Source: an uncultured bacterium (lineage in GTDB: Bacteria; Actinomycetota; Coriobacteriia; Coriobacteriales; Coriobacteriaceae). Taken from it: a stretch of DNA of 10,802 bases. The first letter of the stretch is position 1; the number at the start of each line of letters is the position of its first letter. Below are positions 1-6,473 of this stretch, piece after piece. The stretch is from contig CAJMOP010000064.1 in assembly GCA_905215115.1 (NCBI GenBank), positions 1 through 10,802 on the forward strand. The letters run 5' to 3'. A program made the translations under genes and the position numbers. The notes under the pieces are model-generated. The model did no database searches and had not been told where the DNA came from. It was given only the letters and a program-made list of their open reading frames with translations.

Positions 1-578
1 TCGAGGCGCGCCATCAGCGTCTGGGTGCCGCGATGGCATCGATGATTGGGTCGGCCCAGGTCGACCTGGAGATGCTCGATCAGCGCGGTCGCCGTGCCTG
101 GGATACCTATACGGCTCGCTTGGGTGATGCGCTCGATGCCGCTGCGTGTCGCCCGTGCCTCAACGACCCCACATTTATGGTCGAGCGTCGCGAATCGGAG
201 CTTGCACTGACTGCCGATCGCCTGTCGGGCGCCATAGTACGCTCAGTCGGGGTCTTCCGCTCCAACTTCGAGCGTCTGCCCGAGCGTCTGGTTGCAAGCA
301 CCTCAGGGCTCGACGGCAAACGCCATGCGCTCACGCTTACGAGTTCCCGTCTGGAGCATCAGGGGCGCACGATGCTCAGCAAACCAGCGTCCGACCTGGG
401 CCGTGCAGCGGCTTCGCTCGATGCCCTGTCGCCGCTTAAGGTACTTGCCCGCGGTTATTCCATCGCGTACAGCGACGATGGTGTGGCTATAAGTGCCCAG
501 ACCTTTAAGCCGGGCGACGCCATCCGCGTGCGCATGGCGGACGGTAACGTGTCGGCAACCGTCAACGCGGTCGAGTAG
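1..578 (+). CDS. xseA: Exonuclease VII large subunit, C-terminal part (5' end outside window)
   Basis: The reading frame is open from the window edge (first full codon at base 3) to the TAG at 576-578, giving about 191 visible residues; the ATG at 33 is internal. XseA is the catalytic large subunit of exonuclease VII, which degrades single-stranded DNA into oligonucleotides with several copies of XseB. The visible part is the helical, charged C-terminal region followed by the family's characteristic tail: a block reading SPLKVLARGYSIAY, then a DG-containing hairpin and a GDAIRVRMADG stretch like the closing beta region of XseA proteins. The N-terminal OB-fold and most of the catalytic domain lie upstream. 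xseB starts 42 nt downstream, the usual order. The family assignment is secure from the tail and from the neighbour; nothing looks broken in the visible part. Confidence 0.93.
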   Translation, partial: EARHQRLGAAMASMIGSAQVDLEMLDQRGRRAWDTYTARLGDALDAAACRPCLNDPTFMVERRESELALTADRLSGAIVRSVGVFRSNFERLPERLVASTSGLDGKRHALTLTSSRLEHQGRTMLSKPASDLGRAAASLDALSPLKVLARGYSIAYSDDGVAISAQTFKPGDAIRVRMADGNVSATVNAVE

Positions 579-620
579 ACCGCGTTTCGCAGTGATAGAC
601 CCTTAGGAAAGGAAACAGAT

Positions 621-887
621 ATGGCAGAGAAGACCCCGGTAGAGCAGCTTACGTACAAGCAGGCCTCGCAGGAGCTGGAGCTCATCATCCGCAGCCTGGA
701 GTCGGGCGATATGGAGCTCGAGGAGTCGCTCGAGAGCTACACCCGCGGCGTCGAGCTCCTCAAGAGCCTGCGCACCCGCCTGTCCGATGCCGAGCAGAAG
801 GTCTCGGTGCTCCTTAAGGACGTCGACGGCAACGACGTGCTCGCCGACGGCGAAGCCGCCAACACGGACGACAACCTCTCGTTCTAA
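621..887 (+). CDS. xseB: Exonuclease VII small subunit
   Basis: This 88-residue acidic protein is the small subunit of exonuclease VII, which binds the helical region of XseA and is needed for activity on single-stranded DNA. The family signature is clear: LTYKQASQELELIIRSLESG at residues 10-29, then a D-MELEESLESYTRGVELLK helix to residue 48 and a second helix to about 66, forming the expected two-helix coiled coil. The tail after residue 68 is acidic and probably disordered. The ATG is preceded by a purine-rich AGGAAAGGAAAC site at suitable distance. Length is normal (70-90 residues in the family). It follows xseA closely and is probably cotranscribed with it. Confidence 0.95.
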   Translation: MAEKTPVEQLTYKQASQELELIIRSLESGDMELEESLESYTRGVELLKSLRTRLSDAEQKVSVLLKDVDGNDVLADGEAANTDDNLSF

Positions 888-894
888 GCATCTC

Positions 895-917
895 GACCAA
901 ATATAATTACCTTGGTC
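895..917 (+). promoter_or_regulatory. TATAAT box inside a 6-bp inverted repeat upstream of the HIT gene
   Basis: A perfect TATAAT (902-907) lies in the 11-nt loop of an inverted repeat GACCAA (895-900) / TTGGTC (912-917), just after the xseB stop and 30 nt before the HIT start. I see no good -35 at the right spacing (the bases around 879-884 are poor). It could be a separate promoter for the HIT gene with a very short leader and an overlapping operator, or a chance AT-rich spot in a GC-rich genome. Confidence 0.35.
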
Positions 918-936
918 TGTGAGAAAGGAACCAGCT

Positions 937-1272
937 ATGTGTGATTGCATCTTCTGTAAAATTGCCAACCACGAGATCCCCTCGACCGTTGTCTATGAGG
1001 ACGACCAGGTCATCGCCTTCGATGACCTCAACCCCCAGGCGCCGGTCCACACGCTCGTGATCCCCAAGAAGCACTACAGCGACATCGCCGACAACGTGCC
1101 TGCCGAGACCATGGGCGCCATGGCTCACGCCATCCAAGAGGTCGCCAAGGCCAAGGGTCTGGAGGACGGTTTCCGCGTCATCTCCAACAAGGGCGTCAAC
1201 GCCGGCCAGACCGTCATGCACTTCCACATGCACGTCCTCGGCGGCAAAAACCTGGGCGAGAACCTCATCTGA
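937..1272 (+). CDS. HIT (histidine triad) family protein, Hint-like
   Basis: This 111-residue protein belongs to the HIT superfamily of nucleotide-binding hydrolases; bacterial Hint members hydrolyse purine nucleoside phosphoramidates and related adenylated compounds. The catalytic triad motif is present as H95-F-H97-M-H99-V-L near the C-terminus. Residues 1-10 show the CxxC pair (C4, C7) typical of the zinc-binding bacterial subgroup, followed by EIPSTVVYEDD and the APVHTLVIPKKH block. The start was set at the ATG at 937 because a GAGAAAGGAACC Shine-Dalgarno site lies just upstream; a longer in-frame start, GTG at 919, would put that site inside the gene. It lies 49 nt after xseB, possibly with its own promoter. 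The physiological substrate cannot be told from sequence. Confidence 0.92.
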   Translation: MCDCIFCKIANHEIPSTVVYEDDQVIAFDDLNPQAPVHTLVIPKKHYSDIADNVPAETMGAMAHAIQEVAKAKGLEDGFRVISNKGVNAGQTVMHFHMHVLGGKNLGENLI

Positions 1273-1313
1273 GGGCGCTTGGTCCGTCGACTTGGCTGCC
1301 TTTGGAGTAATCT

Positions 1314-2204
1314 ATGCAGCTTTCTCAACTCGAATACCTTCAAGCGGTGGCGAACTATGGCGGCGTGCGCAAAGCAGCTCGCGCCGTTCATGTGAGTCCG
1401 CAGGCCGTTTCGTCGGCAATCAAAAAGTTGGAATCTGAGTATCAGATTGTTTTGCTTGACCGATCGGCGGGGGAGGCTGTTTTGTCTCCGGCGGGCAGAG
1501 AATTTGCGCGTCGTGCACGCGTGATCCTGGCACAAGTCGACGATCTCAAAAAGTACGCTCAATCGAGGGGCGACGGCGTTTCGCCCGATGGCCACTTTCG
1601 TCTTTACGCCCCCTGCCTTCATGGGCGGGGGCGCCTTTTTGCCGAAAGCTGGTATGACTCGTTTGAACGCTCGCACCCTCAGATTCACCTTGATGTGTGG
1701 CATCAGCCAACGGCTACATGCTTTGAATCACTTGTGCTTGGCATTTCGGATGCGGCTATCTCATTCGAGGAACCACGGGACAGCGTCCTTTCTTCAAAAT
1801 ATTTGGGTGAAAAGGAGCTCAAGGTTCTTTCATGCCCAGCGGGTCATCAATCTGTGGGCGCCATGACCATTCGCGAGTTACTGGGCGGCAGGCTCGCTGT
1901 TCCCATTAATTTGTCACCCTGTCTCAATGCAATCAATCAATGTCCCGAAGCCCAGCTCGTCAATTTTCGCTTCCGTGATGTTGAATACGGAAGCAGGGCT
2001 CAGACTGAGTTTCTTCAAGCCGGGGGATTGATATTGAGTTTGTCTGGGTCCTCTCTCGCATCGGATGGGTCAGAAGTGAGTGAGTGCTCCATTGAAGGTT
2101 CGCGTGATGTAACCTTGCCCATCTACTTTTGCTATCGGCAAAATTCCTGGACTGATCGACACCAGACGGTTTTTCTGCACCTATTGCGTCATCTTGCTTC
2201 GTGA
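1314..2204 (+). CDS. LysR-type transcriptional regulator
   Basis: This 296-residue protein has the LysR layout: an N-terminal winged helix-turn-helix at about residues 3-62 (QLEYLQAVANYGGVRKAARA, then VSPQAVSSAIKKLE as recognition helix, and the wing ending LSPAGREF), a linker helix to about 90, and a C-terminal effector-binding domain of the periplasmic-binding fold. Length is normal for the family. The start has a GGAG site at 1304-1307. The gene is visibly less GC-rich and uses more T/A-ending codons than xseA, HIT or ackA, a property shared with the MFS gene that follows on the same strand. LysR proteins usually control an adjacent gene, so the transporter at 2324 is the obvious target. 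The inducer is unknown. Confidence 0.9.
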   Translation: MQLSQLEYLQAVANYGGVRKAARAVHVSPQAVSSAIKKLESEYQIVLLDRSAGEAVLSPAGREFARRARVILAQVDDLKKYAQSRGDGVSPDGHFRLYAPCLHGRGRLFAESWYDSFERSHPQIHLDVWHQPTATCFESLVLGISDAAISFEEPRDSVLSSKYLGEKELKVLSCPAGHQSVGAMTIRELLGGRLAVPINLSPCLNAINQCPEAQLVNFRFRDVEYGSRAQTEFLQAGGLILSLSGSSLASDGSEVSECSIEGSRDVTLPIYFCYRQNSWTDRHQTVFLHLLRHLAS

Positions 2205-2220
2205 GATTAATTGGCTTCGA

Positions 2221-2243
2221 GGCATCAAGTGATTATTGACGCC
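2221..2243. promoter_or_regulatory. Interrupted dyad between the LysR and MFS genes, candidate operator
   Basis: The 119-nt gap between the LysR and MFS genes holds an imperfect dyad: GGC-a-TCAA, seven-base centre GTGATTA, TTGA-c-GCC. LysR proteins bind interrupted dyads of similar size, though this one is TCAA-N7-TTGA rather than the textbook T-N11-A. It could instead be a weak hairpin after the LysR gene. No convincing -35/-10 pair was found in the gap. Confidence 0.3.
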
Positions 2244-2323
2244 TTGTAACACATAGCTGACAGCTTTGCCCTCATGCTTTTCCAAGATTCCGATTTAGAT
2301 TGCTGACTCTTGGAGGGCGGAGC

Positions 2324-3484
2324 ATGAAAAACCGTACGGTTTTGCTTTATATGACGTTCGTTTTTCTGTCGAACTTCAGCACCATCTTGTATTTTCTAAC
2401 TGTCTACCTTGAGTTCGTCGGACTTTCGATGGTATCGATTTCTAGCATGATGATTGCATATCAAGTGAGCAAGTTCATCCTTGAAGTTCCCACTGGCTAT
2501 ATTGCTGATAGGTTTGGACGAAAGACAAGCGGTCTCGTTGGCGTCGTGGGGATGCTTGGATACTACGCCGCCCTGCTTCTCGTCCGTTCTCCCCTGCTTT
2601 TAGTCGGTGCGTTCGCTCTCAAAGGTTTTGCCGTTGCGTGTGTGAGCGGATCCATCGAAGCGATTTACATTGACAGCGTCTCTCAGGACCAGCTCGTAAG
2701 ACTTAATGTCGTTGAGCGATTTGTTTTCTATGCCTCTTGTGCCATCTCCGCTTGCGTGGGCGGTTTCATTTCGTCCGTCGGTGCATATCTCATTGGTCTT
2801 TCGGCAGATATCATCGCAATGGTGTTGACGTTGGTTGTCGTTGTCTGCATTCCTGAGATGCGAAGAGGGGGCATTGCGACGACACCTGAACATGGGATTA
2901 GCCCGAAGATGATCGGTGCCGCTATTGCGGGTAATGGCATTCTTCGTTCAGCGTTCATCATGGACTGTTCTCAGGCATTTGCTTTTGTCGCCCTGGAAGA
3001 CTTTTTCTCACTGCTGCTTGCGGGTCGCGGAATGAATGCCGTCGCTTCGGGTGTCACCATTGCGGTCCAGCTCCTTGCCTCGGCCTCCATGGGACTTATT
3101 GTGCCCTGCGCGATTGCTCATGTCGACAAGGGCCGCTTTGCGCGTATTTGCGGCATCGTGCGCCTTTTCCTGACAGCTTTGTTTTTGATTCCCCTTACTC
3201 CGGCTAATTTGCTGCCTGTGTTCTATGTGCTGCAGACGGTTGCGTACTCGTTATTTGCTCCAATTAAATACTCAATTTTTCAAAAAGTAGCCGATTCTTC
3301 GATGCGCTGTTCACTGATTTCGGTTCAAAGCCAGATGGTGGCGGTGGGCGCCATCCTTTTCTATCTGTTCAATGCTGTGTTGAGCAGCATCGCGGGCATT
3401 CGAGTCATATTGCTTGTCGCACTCGGAACCTCTTCTTTGGTGTATATCCCCGCGCTCTTTCGTCTTACACGCCAAAGGTCATGA
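2324..3484 (+). CDS. Major facilitator superfamily transporter
   Basis: This protein of about 386 residues is rich in hydrophobic segments consistent with the 12-helix MFS fold. The loop between helices 2 and 3 carries the MFS motif A in the form PTGYIADRFGRK (residues 56-67), preceded by the KFILEVP segment common in drug/metabolite exporters. A loop at about 185-205 (CIPEMRRGG) probably separates the two six-helix halves. The ATG at 2324 was chosen because TGGAGGG at 2311-2317 is a good ribosome site; a TTG at 2300 in the same frame lies upstream of it. Base composition is lower in GC than the flanking housekeeping genes, as for the LysR gene before it. It is probably an inner-membrane exporter or importer controlled by that regulator; the substrate is not predictable. 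Confidence 0.88.
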   Translation: MKNRTVLLYMTFVFLSNFSTILYFLTVYLEFVGLSMVSISSMMIAYQVSKFILEVPTGYIADRFGRKTSGLVGVVGMLGYYAALLLVRSPLLLVGAFALKGFAVACVSGSIEAIYIDSVSQDQLVRLNVVERFVFYASCAISACVGGFISSVGAYLIGLSADIIAMVLTLVVVVCIPEMRRGGIATTPEHGISPKMIGAAIAGNGILRSAFIMDCSQAFAFVALEDFFSLLLAGRGMNAVASGVTIAVQLLASASMGLIVPCAIAHVDKGRFARICGIVRLFLTALFLIPLTPANLLPVFYVLQTVAYSLFAPIKYSIFQKVADSSMRCSLISVQSQMVAVGAILFYLFNAVLSSIAGIRVILLVALGTSSLVYIPALFRLTRQRS

Positions 3485-3517
3485 GTATTTGGGCATCGAT
3501 AACTTATATATCAACGC

Positions 3518-3551
3518 AATAAACCCGAGCGCGAGGGCGTTTGGGTTTATT
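3518..3551 (+). terminator. Rho-independent terminator after the MFS gene
   Basis: The outer 9 bp pair perfectly (AATAAACCC at 3518-3526 with GGGTTTATT at 3543-3551). The stem continues inward GAGCGC/GCGTTT with two G-U pairs, making a 15-bp stem closed by a four-base GAGG loop. The outer A/T pairs supply the U-rich tail. It lies 33 nt after the MFS stop and insulates the ackA genes from the LysR-MFS module. Confidence 0.8.
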
Positions 3552-3604
3552 ATTGAAGCGTATGTAACCTGGCGGCGCCACACCGCCTGTTAGTAGGGAG
3601 ACAC

Positions 3605-4783
3605 ATGAACGTTCTGGTCGTCAACGCAGGATCTTCGACCCTTAAGTATCAGGTCATCGATACCAAGTCCCACAAGGTGTCCGCAAAGGGCTCCTGCGAG
3701 CGCGTCTGCTTTACCGGCGGTACCTTCACCCACGCTGCCAACGGCTCCAAGAAGGTGACCGAGAACATCGAGTTCCCCGACCACAAGGTCGCCATCGAGG
3801 TCGTCCTGAAGGACCTCGAGGCTAACGGCATCAAGATCGAGGGCATTGGCCACCGTATCGTTCAGGGCGGTTGGTACTTTGGCGATTCCTCCCTCGTCGA
3901 CGAGGACGTCCTCGCCAAGATCCGCGAGGTCGCTCCGCTCGCCCCGCTGCACAACAACCCCGAGGCCAACGTTATCGAGTACTGCCTGGAGCAGTATCCC
4001 GACCTGCCCAACGTCACGGTCTACGATACTGCTTTCCACTTCAATATGCCCGAGGTCGCCAAGACCTACGCCCTGCCCAAGGACGTCTGCGACAAGCTGC
4101 ACATCCGTAAGTACGGCGCCCACGGCACCAGCTACCGCTACATCTCCAAGAAGGTTGCCGAGATGACCAACGGCGAGGCTCGCAAGGTCGTCGTGTGCCA
4201 CATCGGTTCCGGCGCTTCCCTGTGCGCCATCGAGGACGGCAAGTGCATGGACACCACCATGGGCTTGACGCCGCTCGACGGTGTCATGATGGGCACCCGC
4301 TGCGGCTCCATCGACCCGGCCACCGTGTGCTACCTGCAGCGCGAAGGCGGCTACACCTTCGACGAGGTCGACGAGATGATGAACAAGAAGTCCGGTCTTT
4401 TGGCTGTGACCGGCGGCAAGACCAACGACTGCCGCAACGTCGAGGAGCTCGCCGCCGCTGGTGACCCCGAGGCTCAGCTCGCCTTCGACATGTTTGTCTA
4501 CAAGATTGCCGCCAAGGCTGCCGAGATGGCCACTTCCATGTGCGGCATGGACACGCTGGTCTTCACCGCCGGCATCGGTGAGCACGCTCCGGCCGTTCGC
4601 GCCGGCGTTGCCGACCGTCTGGCCTTTATGGGCGTCAAGATGGATCATGCCCGCAACGCCCTGCGCGGCGACGGCGCTTGGTGCCTGTCCGCCAAGGATT
4701 CCAAGGTCAAGATCTTCGTCATCCCCACGGACGAGGAGTTCATGATCGCTTCCGACGTCGAGCGCATTGTCAACGGCAAGTAA
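3605..4783 (+). CDS. ackA: Acetate kinase paralogue with divergent active site
   Basis: This 392-residue protein is a full-length member of the acetate kinase (acetokinase) family, which transfers phosphate between acetyl phosphate and ADP. N7, S10, K14, D141 (DTAFH), H173 (HGTS), H199 and R232 (TRCGSIDP) are in place, and the C-terminal TDEE is present. Four family positions differ: T12 in place of Ser, Y177 where HGTSH normally ends in His, S202 in place of Asn in the HxGNG phosphate motif, and H in place of N in GIGEN (about residue 327). The neighbouring copy has the usual residue at all four. An AGGGAG ribosome site precedes the ATG; I see no clear promoter between the MFS terminator and the start. 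The strongly biased codon use suggests high expression. It could be a slower acetate kinase, a kinase for another short-chain acid, or use another phosphoryl donor. Confidence 0.9.
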   Translation: MNVLVVNAGSSTLKYQVIDTKSHKVSAKGSCERVCFTGGTFTHAANGSKKVTENIEFPDHKVAIEVVLKDLEANGIKIEGIGHRIVQGGWYFGDSSLVDEDVLAKIREVAPLAPLHNNPEANVIEYCLEQYPDLPNVTVYDTAFHFNMPEVAKTYALPKDVCDKLHIRKYGAHGTSYRYISKKVAEMTNGEARKVVVCHIGSGASLCAIEDGKCMDTTMGLTPLDGVMMGTRCGSIDPATVCYLQREGGYTFDEVDEMMNKKSGLLAVTGGKTNDCRNVEELAAAGDPEAQLAFDMFVYKIAAKAAEMATSMCGMDTLVFTAGIGEHAPAVRAGVADRLAFMGVKMDHARNALRGDGAWCLSAKDSKVKIFVIPTDEEFMIASDVERIVNGK

Positions 4784-4797
4784 TTGATGCAAGGGGA

Positions 4798-4834
4798 GGG
4801 GACTGGATGGCCTTGTGCCGTTCAGCCCCCTTTT
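4798..4834 (+). terminator. Terminator between the two ackA genes
   Basis: Starting 14 nt after the first ackA stop, GGGG-a-CTG-GAT-GG (4798-4810) pairs with CC-GTT-CAG-CCCC (4818-4829). The stem is about 12 bp with one bulged A and two G-U pairs, a 7-nt loop, and a CTTTT tail at 4830-4834. It suggests the two ackA copies are at least partly transcribed separately. The next 100 nt is AT-rich (about 4849-4895) and could hold the promoter of the second copy, but I cannot fix a -35/-10 pair. Confidence 0.65.
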
Positions 4835-4895
4835 ACGCTCTTTGAGCGAAGAGTTTAATAGCTATTTATTGGATTCTGATAACTTCTTATTAAGG

Positions 4896-4927
4896 GTACG
4901 GCCGCCTTATAGGTTTGCCGACCGTAC
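4896..4927. promoter_or_regulatory. GTACGG/CCGTAC dyad upstream of the second ackA
   Basis: GTACGG (4896-4901) and CCGTAC (4922-4927) form a 6-bp inverted repeat, extended by a CG/CG pair after one mismatch. It lies 10 nt upstream of the AAGGAG ribosome site (4938-4943) of the second ackA. It could be a repressor site or a leader hairpin. The first ackA has no equivalent, so the two copies may be regulated differently. Confidence 0.3.
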
Positions 4928-4947
4928 TGTAATCACGAAGGAGTCTC

Positions 4948-6126
4948 ATGAACGTACTTGTTGTCAACGCCGGCAGCTCGAGCCTTAAATATCAGCTTTT
5001 GGATACCGATACCCGCGAGGTTTTCGCCAAGGGCAACTGCGAGCGTATCGGCTCGGAGATGGGCATCTTTGGCCACTCCGAGAACGGTGGTGCCAAGCTG
5101 ACCGAGGAGATTCCTTTTCCCGATCATCGCTGCGCCATTGCGCGCGTGCTCGAGGAGCTCGAGAAGACCGACTTTACGATCGATGGCATCGGCCACCGTA
5201 TCGTTCAGGGTGGCTGGCACTTCGATGATTCCGCGGTCGTCGACGATGAGGTCATGGCTAAGATTCTTGAGGTTGCACCGCTCGCCCCGCTGCACAATTA
5301 CGGCGAGGCCGCGGCAATCGAATATTGCCGCGAGAAGTATCCGGAGCTGCCCAACGTGGCCGTCTTCGACACCTCGTTCCACATGACCATGCCCGAGGTT
5401 GCCTACACCTATGCGCTGCCCAAGGACGTGTGCGACAAGTACCACGTGCGCAAGTACGGCGCCCACGGTACGAGCCACCGCTACGAGTGGATGATGGCCA
5501 AGGAGATTCTGGGCTCGCGCTGCCACCGCCTGCTCTCGTGCCATTTGGGCAACGGCGCCTCGCTTGCCGCCATCGAGGATGGTGTGTGCCGCGACACCAC
5601 GATGGGTCTCACACCGCTCGACGGCCTGATGATGGGTACCCGTTGCGGTTCCATCGACCCGGCCACTGTGTGCTATCTGCAGCGCGAGGGCGGCTACAGT
5701 TACCAGGAAGTCGACGACATGATGAACAAGCAGTCCGGTCTGCTTGCCATCTCGGGTATCTCCAACGATGCCCGTGACATTCGTACGCGCGCTTCCGAGG
5801 GTGACGAGCGCTGCCTGCTCGCCTTCGATATGTTCGCATACAAGGCCATGCAGCAGGCTGGTTCCATGATTGCCTCCATGGCGGGCGTGGACACCATTAC
5901 CTTTACCGCCGGCATCGGCGAGAATGACTGGTCGATCCGCAAGGCCTTCTGCGACTGCTTTGAGTGGCTGGGCGTGCGCATCGACAACAACAAGAACCGC
6001 GAGGCCGTGGGCAACGGCCCGCAGGTCATCAGCGCCGCCGGCTCTTCCGTCACGGTCATGGTCATCCCCACCGACGAGGAATACATGATCGCCCACGACG
6101 TCGAGCGTCTGACCAAGAACAACTAA
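4948..6126 (+). CDS. ackA: Acetate kinase (canonical copy)
   Basis: This 392-residue acetate kinase makes ATP and acetate from acetyl phosphate, the last step of the Pta-AckA fermentation route in the cytoplasm. The active-site residues are canonical: NAGSSSLK at 7-14, DTSFH with D141, HGTSH with H173 and H177, HLGNG with N202, TRCGSIDP with R232, TAGIGEN, and TDEE near the end. It aligns with the upstream paralogue without gaps over roughly the first 270 residues, and the two share long stretches of near-identical DNA (for example an identical 20-mer at 3848-3867 and 5191-5210), so they arose by tandem duplication. The ATG is preceded by AAGGAG. pta lies downstream on the opposite strand. 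This copy most likely provides the main acetate kinase activity. Confidence 0.96.
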   Translation: MNVLVVNAGSSSLKYQLLDTDTREVFAKGNCERIGSEMGIFGHSENGGAKLTEEIPFPDHRCAIARVLEELEKTDFTIDGIGHRIVQGGWHFDDSAVVDDEVMAKILEVAPLAPLHNYGEAAAIEYCREKYPELPNVAVFDTSFHMTMPEVAYTYALPKDVCDKYHVRKYGAHGTSHRYEWMMAKEILGSRCHRLLSCHLGNGASLAAIEDGVCRDTTMGLTPLDGLMMGTRCGSIDPATVCYLQREGGYSYQEVDDMMNKQSGLLAISGISNDARDIRTRASEGDERCLLAFDMFAYKAMQQAGSMIASMAGVDTITFTAGIGENDWSIRKAFCDCFEWLGVRIDNNKNREAVGNGPQVISAAGSSVTVMVIPTDEEYMIAHDVERLTKNN

Positions 6127-6146
6127 CGCATTCGTCTGTAATTGAC

Positions 6147-6183
6147 AAAAAGGCCTCCAGAGCAACAGCCCGGAGGCCTTTTT
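6147..6183. terminator. Rho-independent terminator after the second ackA
   Basis: The stem pairs AAAAAGGCCTCC (6147-6158) with GGAGGCCTTTTT (6172-6183), 12 bp and perfect, around a 13-nt loop, 20 nt after the ackA stop. The A-run before and T-run after the GC core mean it could also stop transcription coming from the pta side. Confidence 0.9.
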
Positions 6184-6331
6184 ACTAGCAGGCGGAAATT
6201 CCAGTTCCAAAGTGATCATCGCCGGCAACGCCTGCGCTCCCAGCAACGTCACCCATTCGTTCAGATCCTCAGCCCCAGCTCGTAGCCAAGCCGCCGCCCA
6301 CTCCAGATTCCCTGACTGCTGCGTGACGGCA
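6184..6331 (-). other. Gene-free stretch with a coding-like reading frame on the minus strand
   Basis: No intact gene is seen between the ackA terminator and the palindromic element. Read on the minus strand from the edge of that element, one frame gives an ordinary-looking protein segment of about 45 residues, including NLEWAAAWLRAGAEDLNEW followed by VTLLGAQALPAMITLELEF. It has no start or ribosome site of its own and runs on into sequence antisense to ackA. It may be a decayed gene remnant; a chance open frame in GC-rich DNA is equally possible. I recognise no family. Confidence 0.25.
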
Positions 6332-6458
6332 GGGACCCTGCAGGGCAAAGCTCTGAAAACATTCCGCAGGACGCAAAGAGGCTCCGCCGCGCGAAGCGCG
6401 CAGCGGAGCCTCTTTGCATGTCCGAGGACGTTTTCAGAGCTTTGCCCTGCAGGGTCCC
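6332..6458 (-). repeat. Long palindromic element 1, after pta
   Basis: Outer arms of 29 nt (6332-6360 and 6430-6458) are perfect reverse complements. Inside lies a second perfect 15-bp stem (6373-6387 with 6403-6417), continued by CGCGC/GCGCG with a GAA loop (6388-6400) and a two-base bulge. The 12-nt joining segments (6361-6372 and 6418-6429) can pair weakly. Read on the minus strand, in the sense of pta whose stop is 15 nt away, the joining segments contain GTCCT on the 5' side and TGCGGAA on the 3' side, short strings found at equivalent places in the two elements near 10 kb. There is no T-run after the stem, so it is not a standard intrinsic terminator. Stranding follows the pta transcript. 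Confidence 0.8.
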
Positions 6459-6473
6459 GAGGGGATATGTAAG

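Noticed and set aside
919..936. GTG at 919 as the HIT start
   Set aside because: It would bury the AAAGGA ribosome site in the gene; the ATG at 937 gives the usual N-terminus. For similar reasons TTG 2300 (MFS) and ATG 8863 (glycosyltransferase) were not used.
3552..3604. Promoter for the first ackA between the MFS terminator and the start
   Set aside because: TTGAAG at 3553 has no -10 at a workable distance, and TATATA at 3505-3510 lies before the terminator; neither is convincing.
3590..4792. Long minus-strand open frames over both ackA genes (also 4933-6348) and over glf and the glycosyltransferase (7698-8969, 8869-9843)
   Set aside because: They are antisense to well-recognised genes, have His/Val/Asp/Gly-rich repetitive composition typical of the reverse frame of GC-rich genes, and lack ribosome sites.
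6212..6472. 86-codon plus-strand frame through palindrome 1
   Set aside because: Most of it is the palindrome itself, it has no ribosome site, and its composition is not protein-like.
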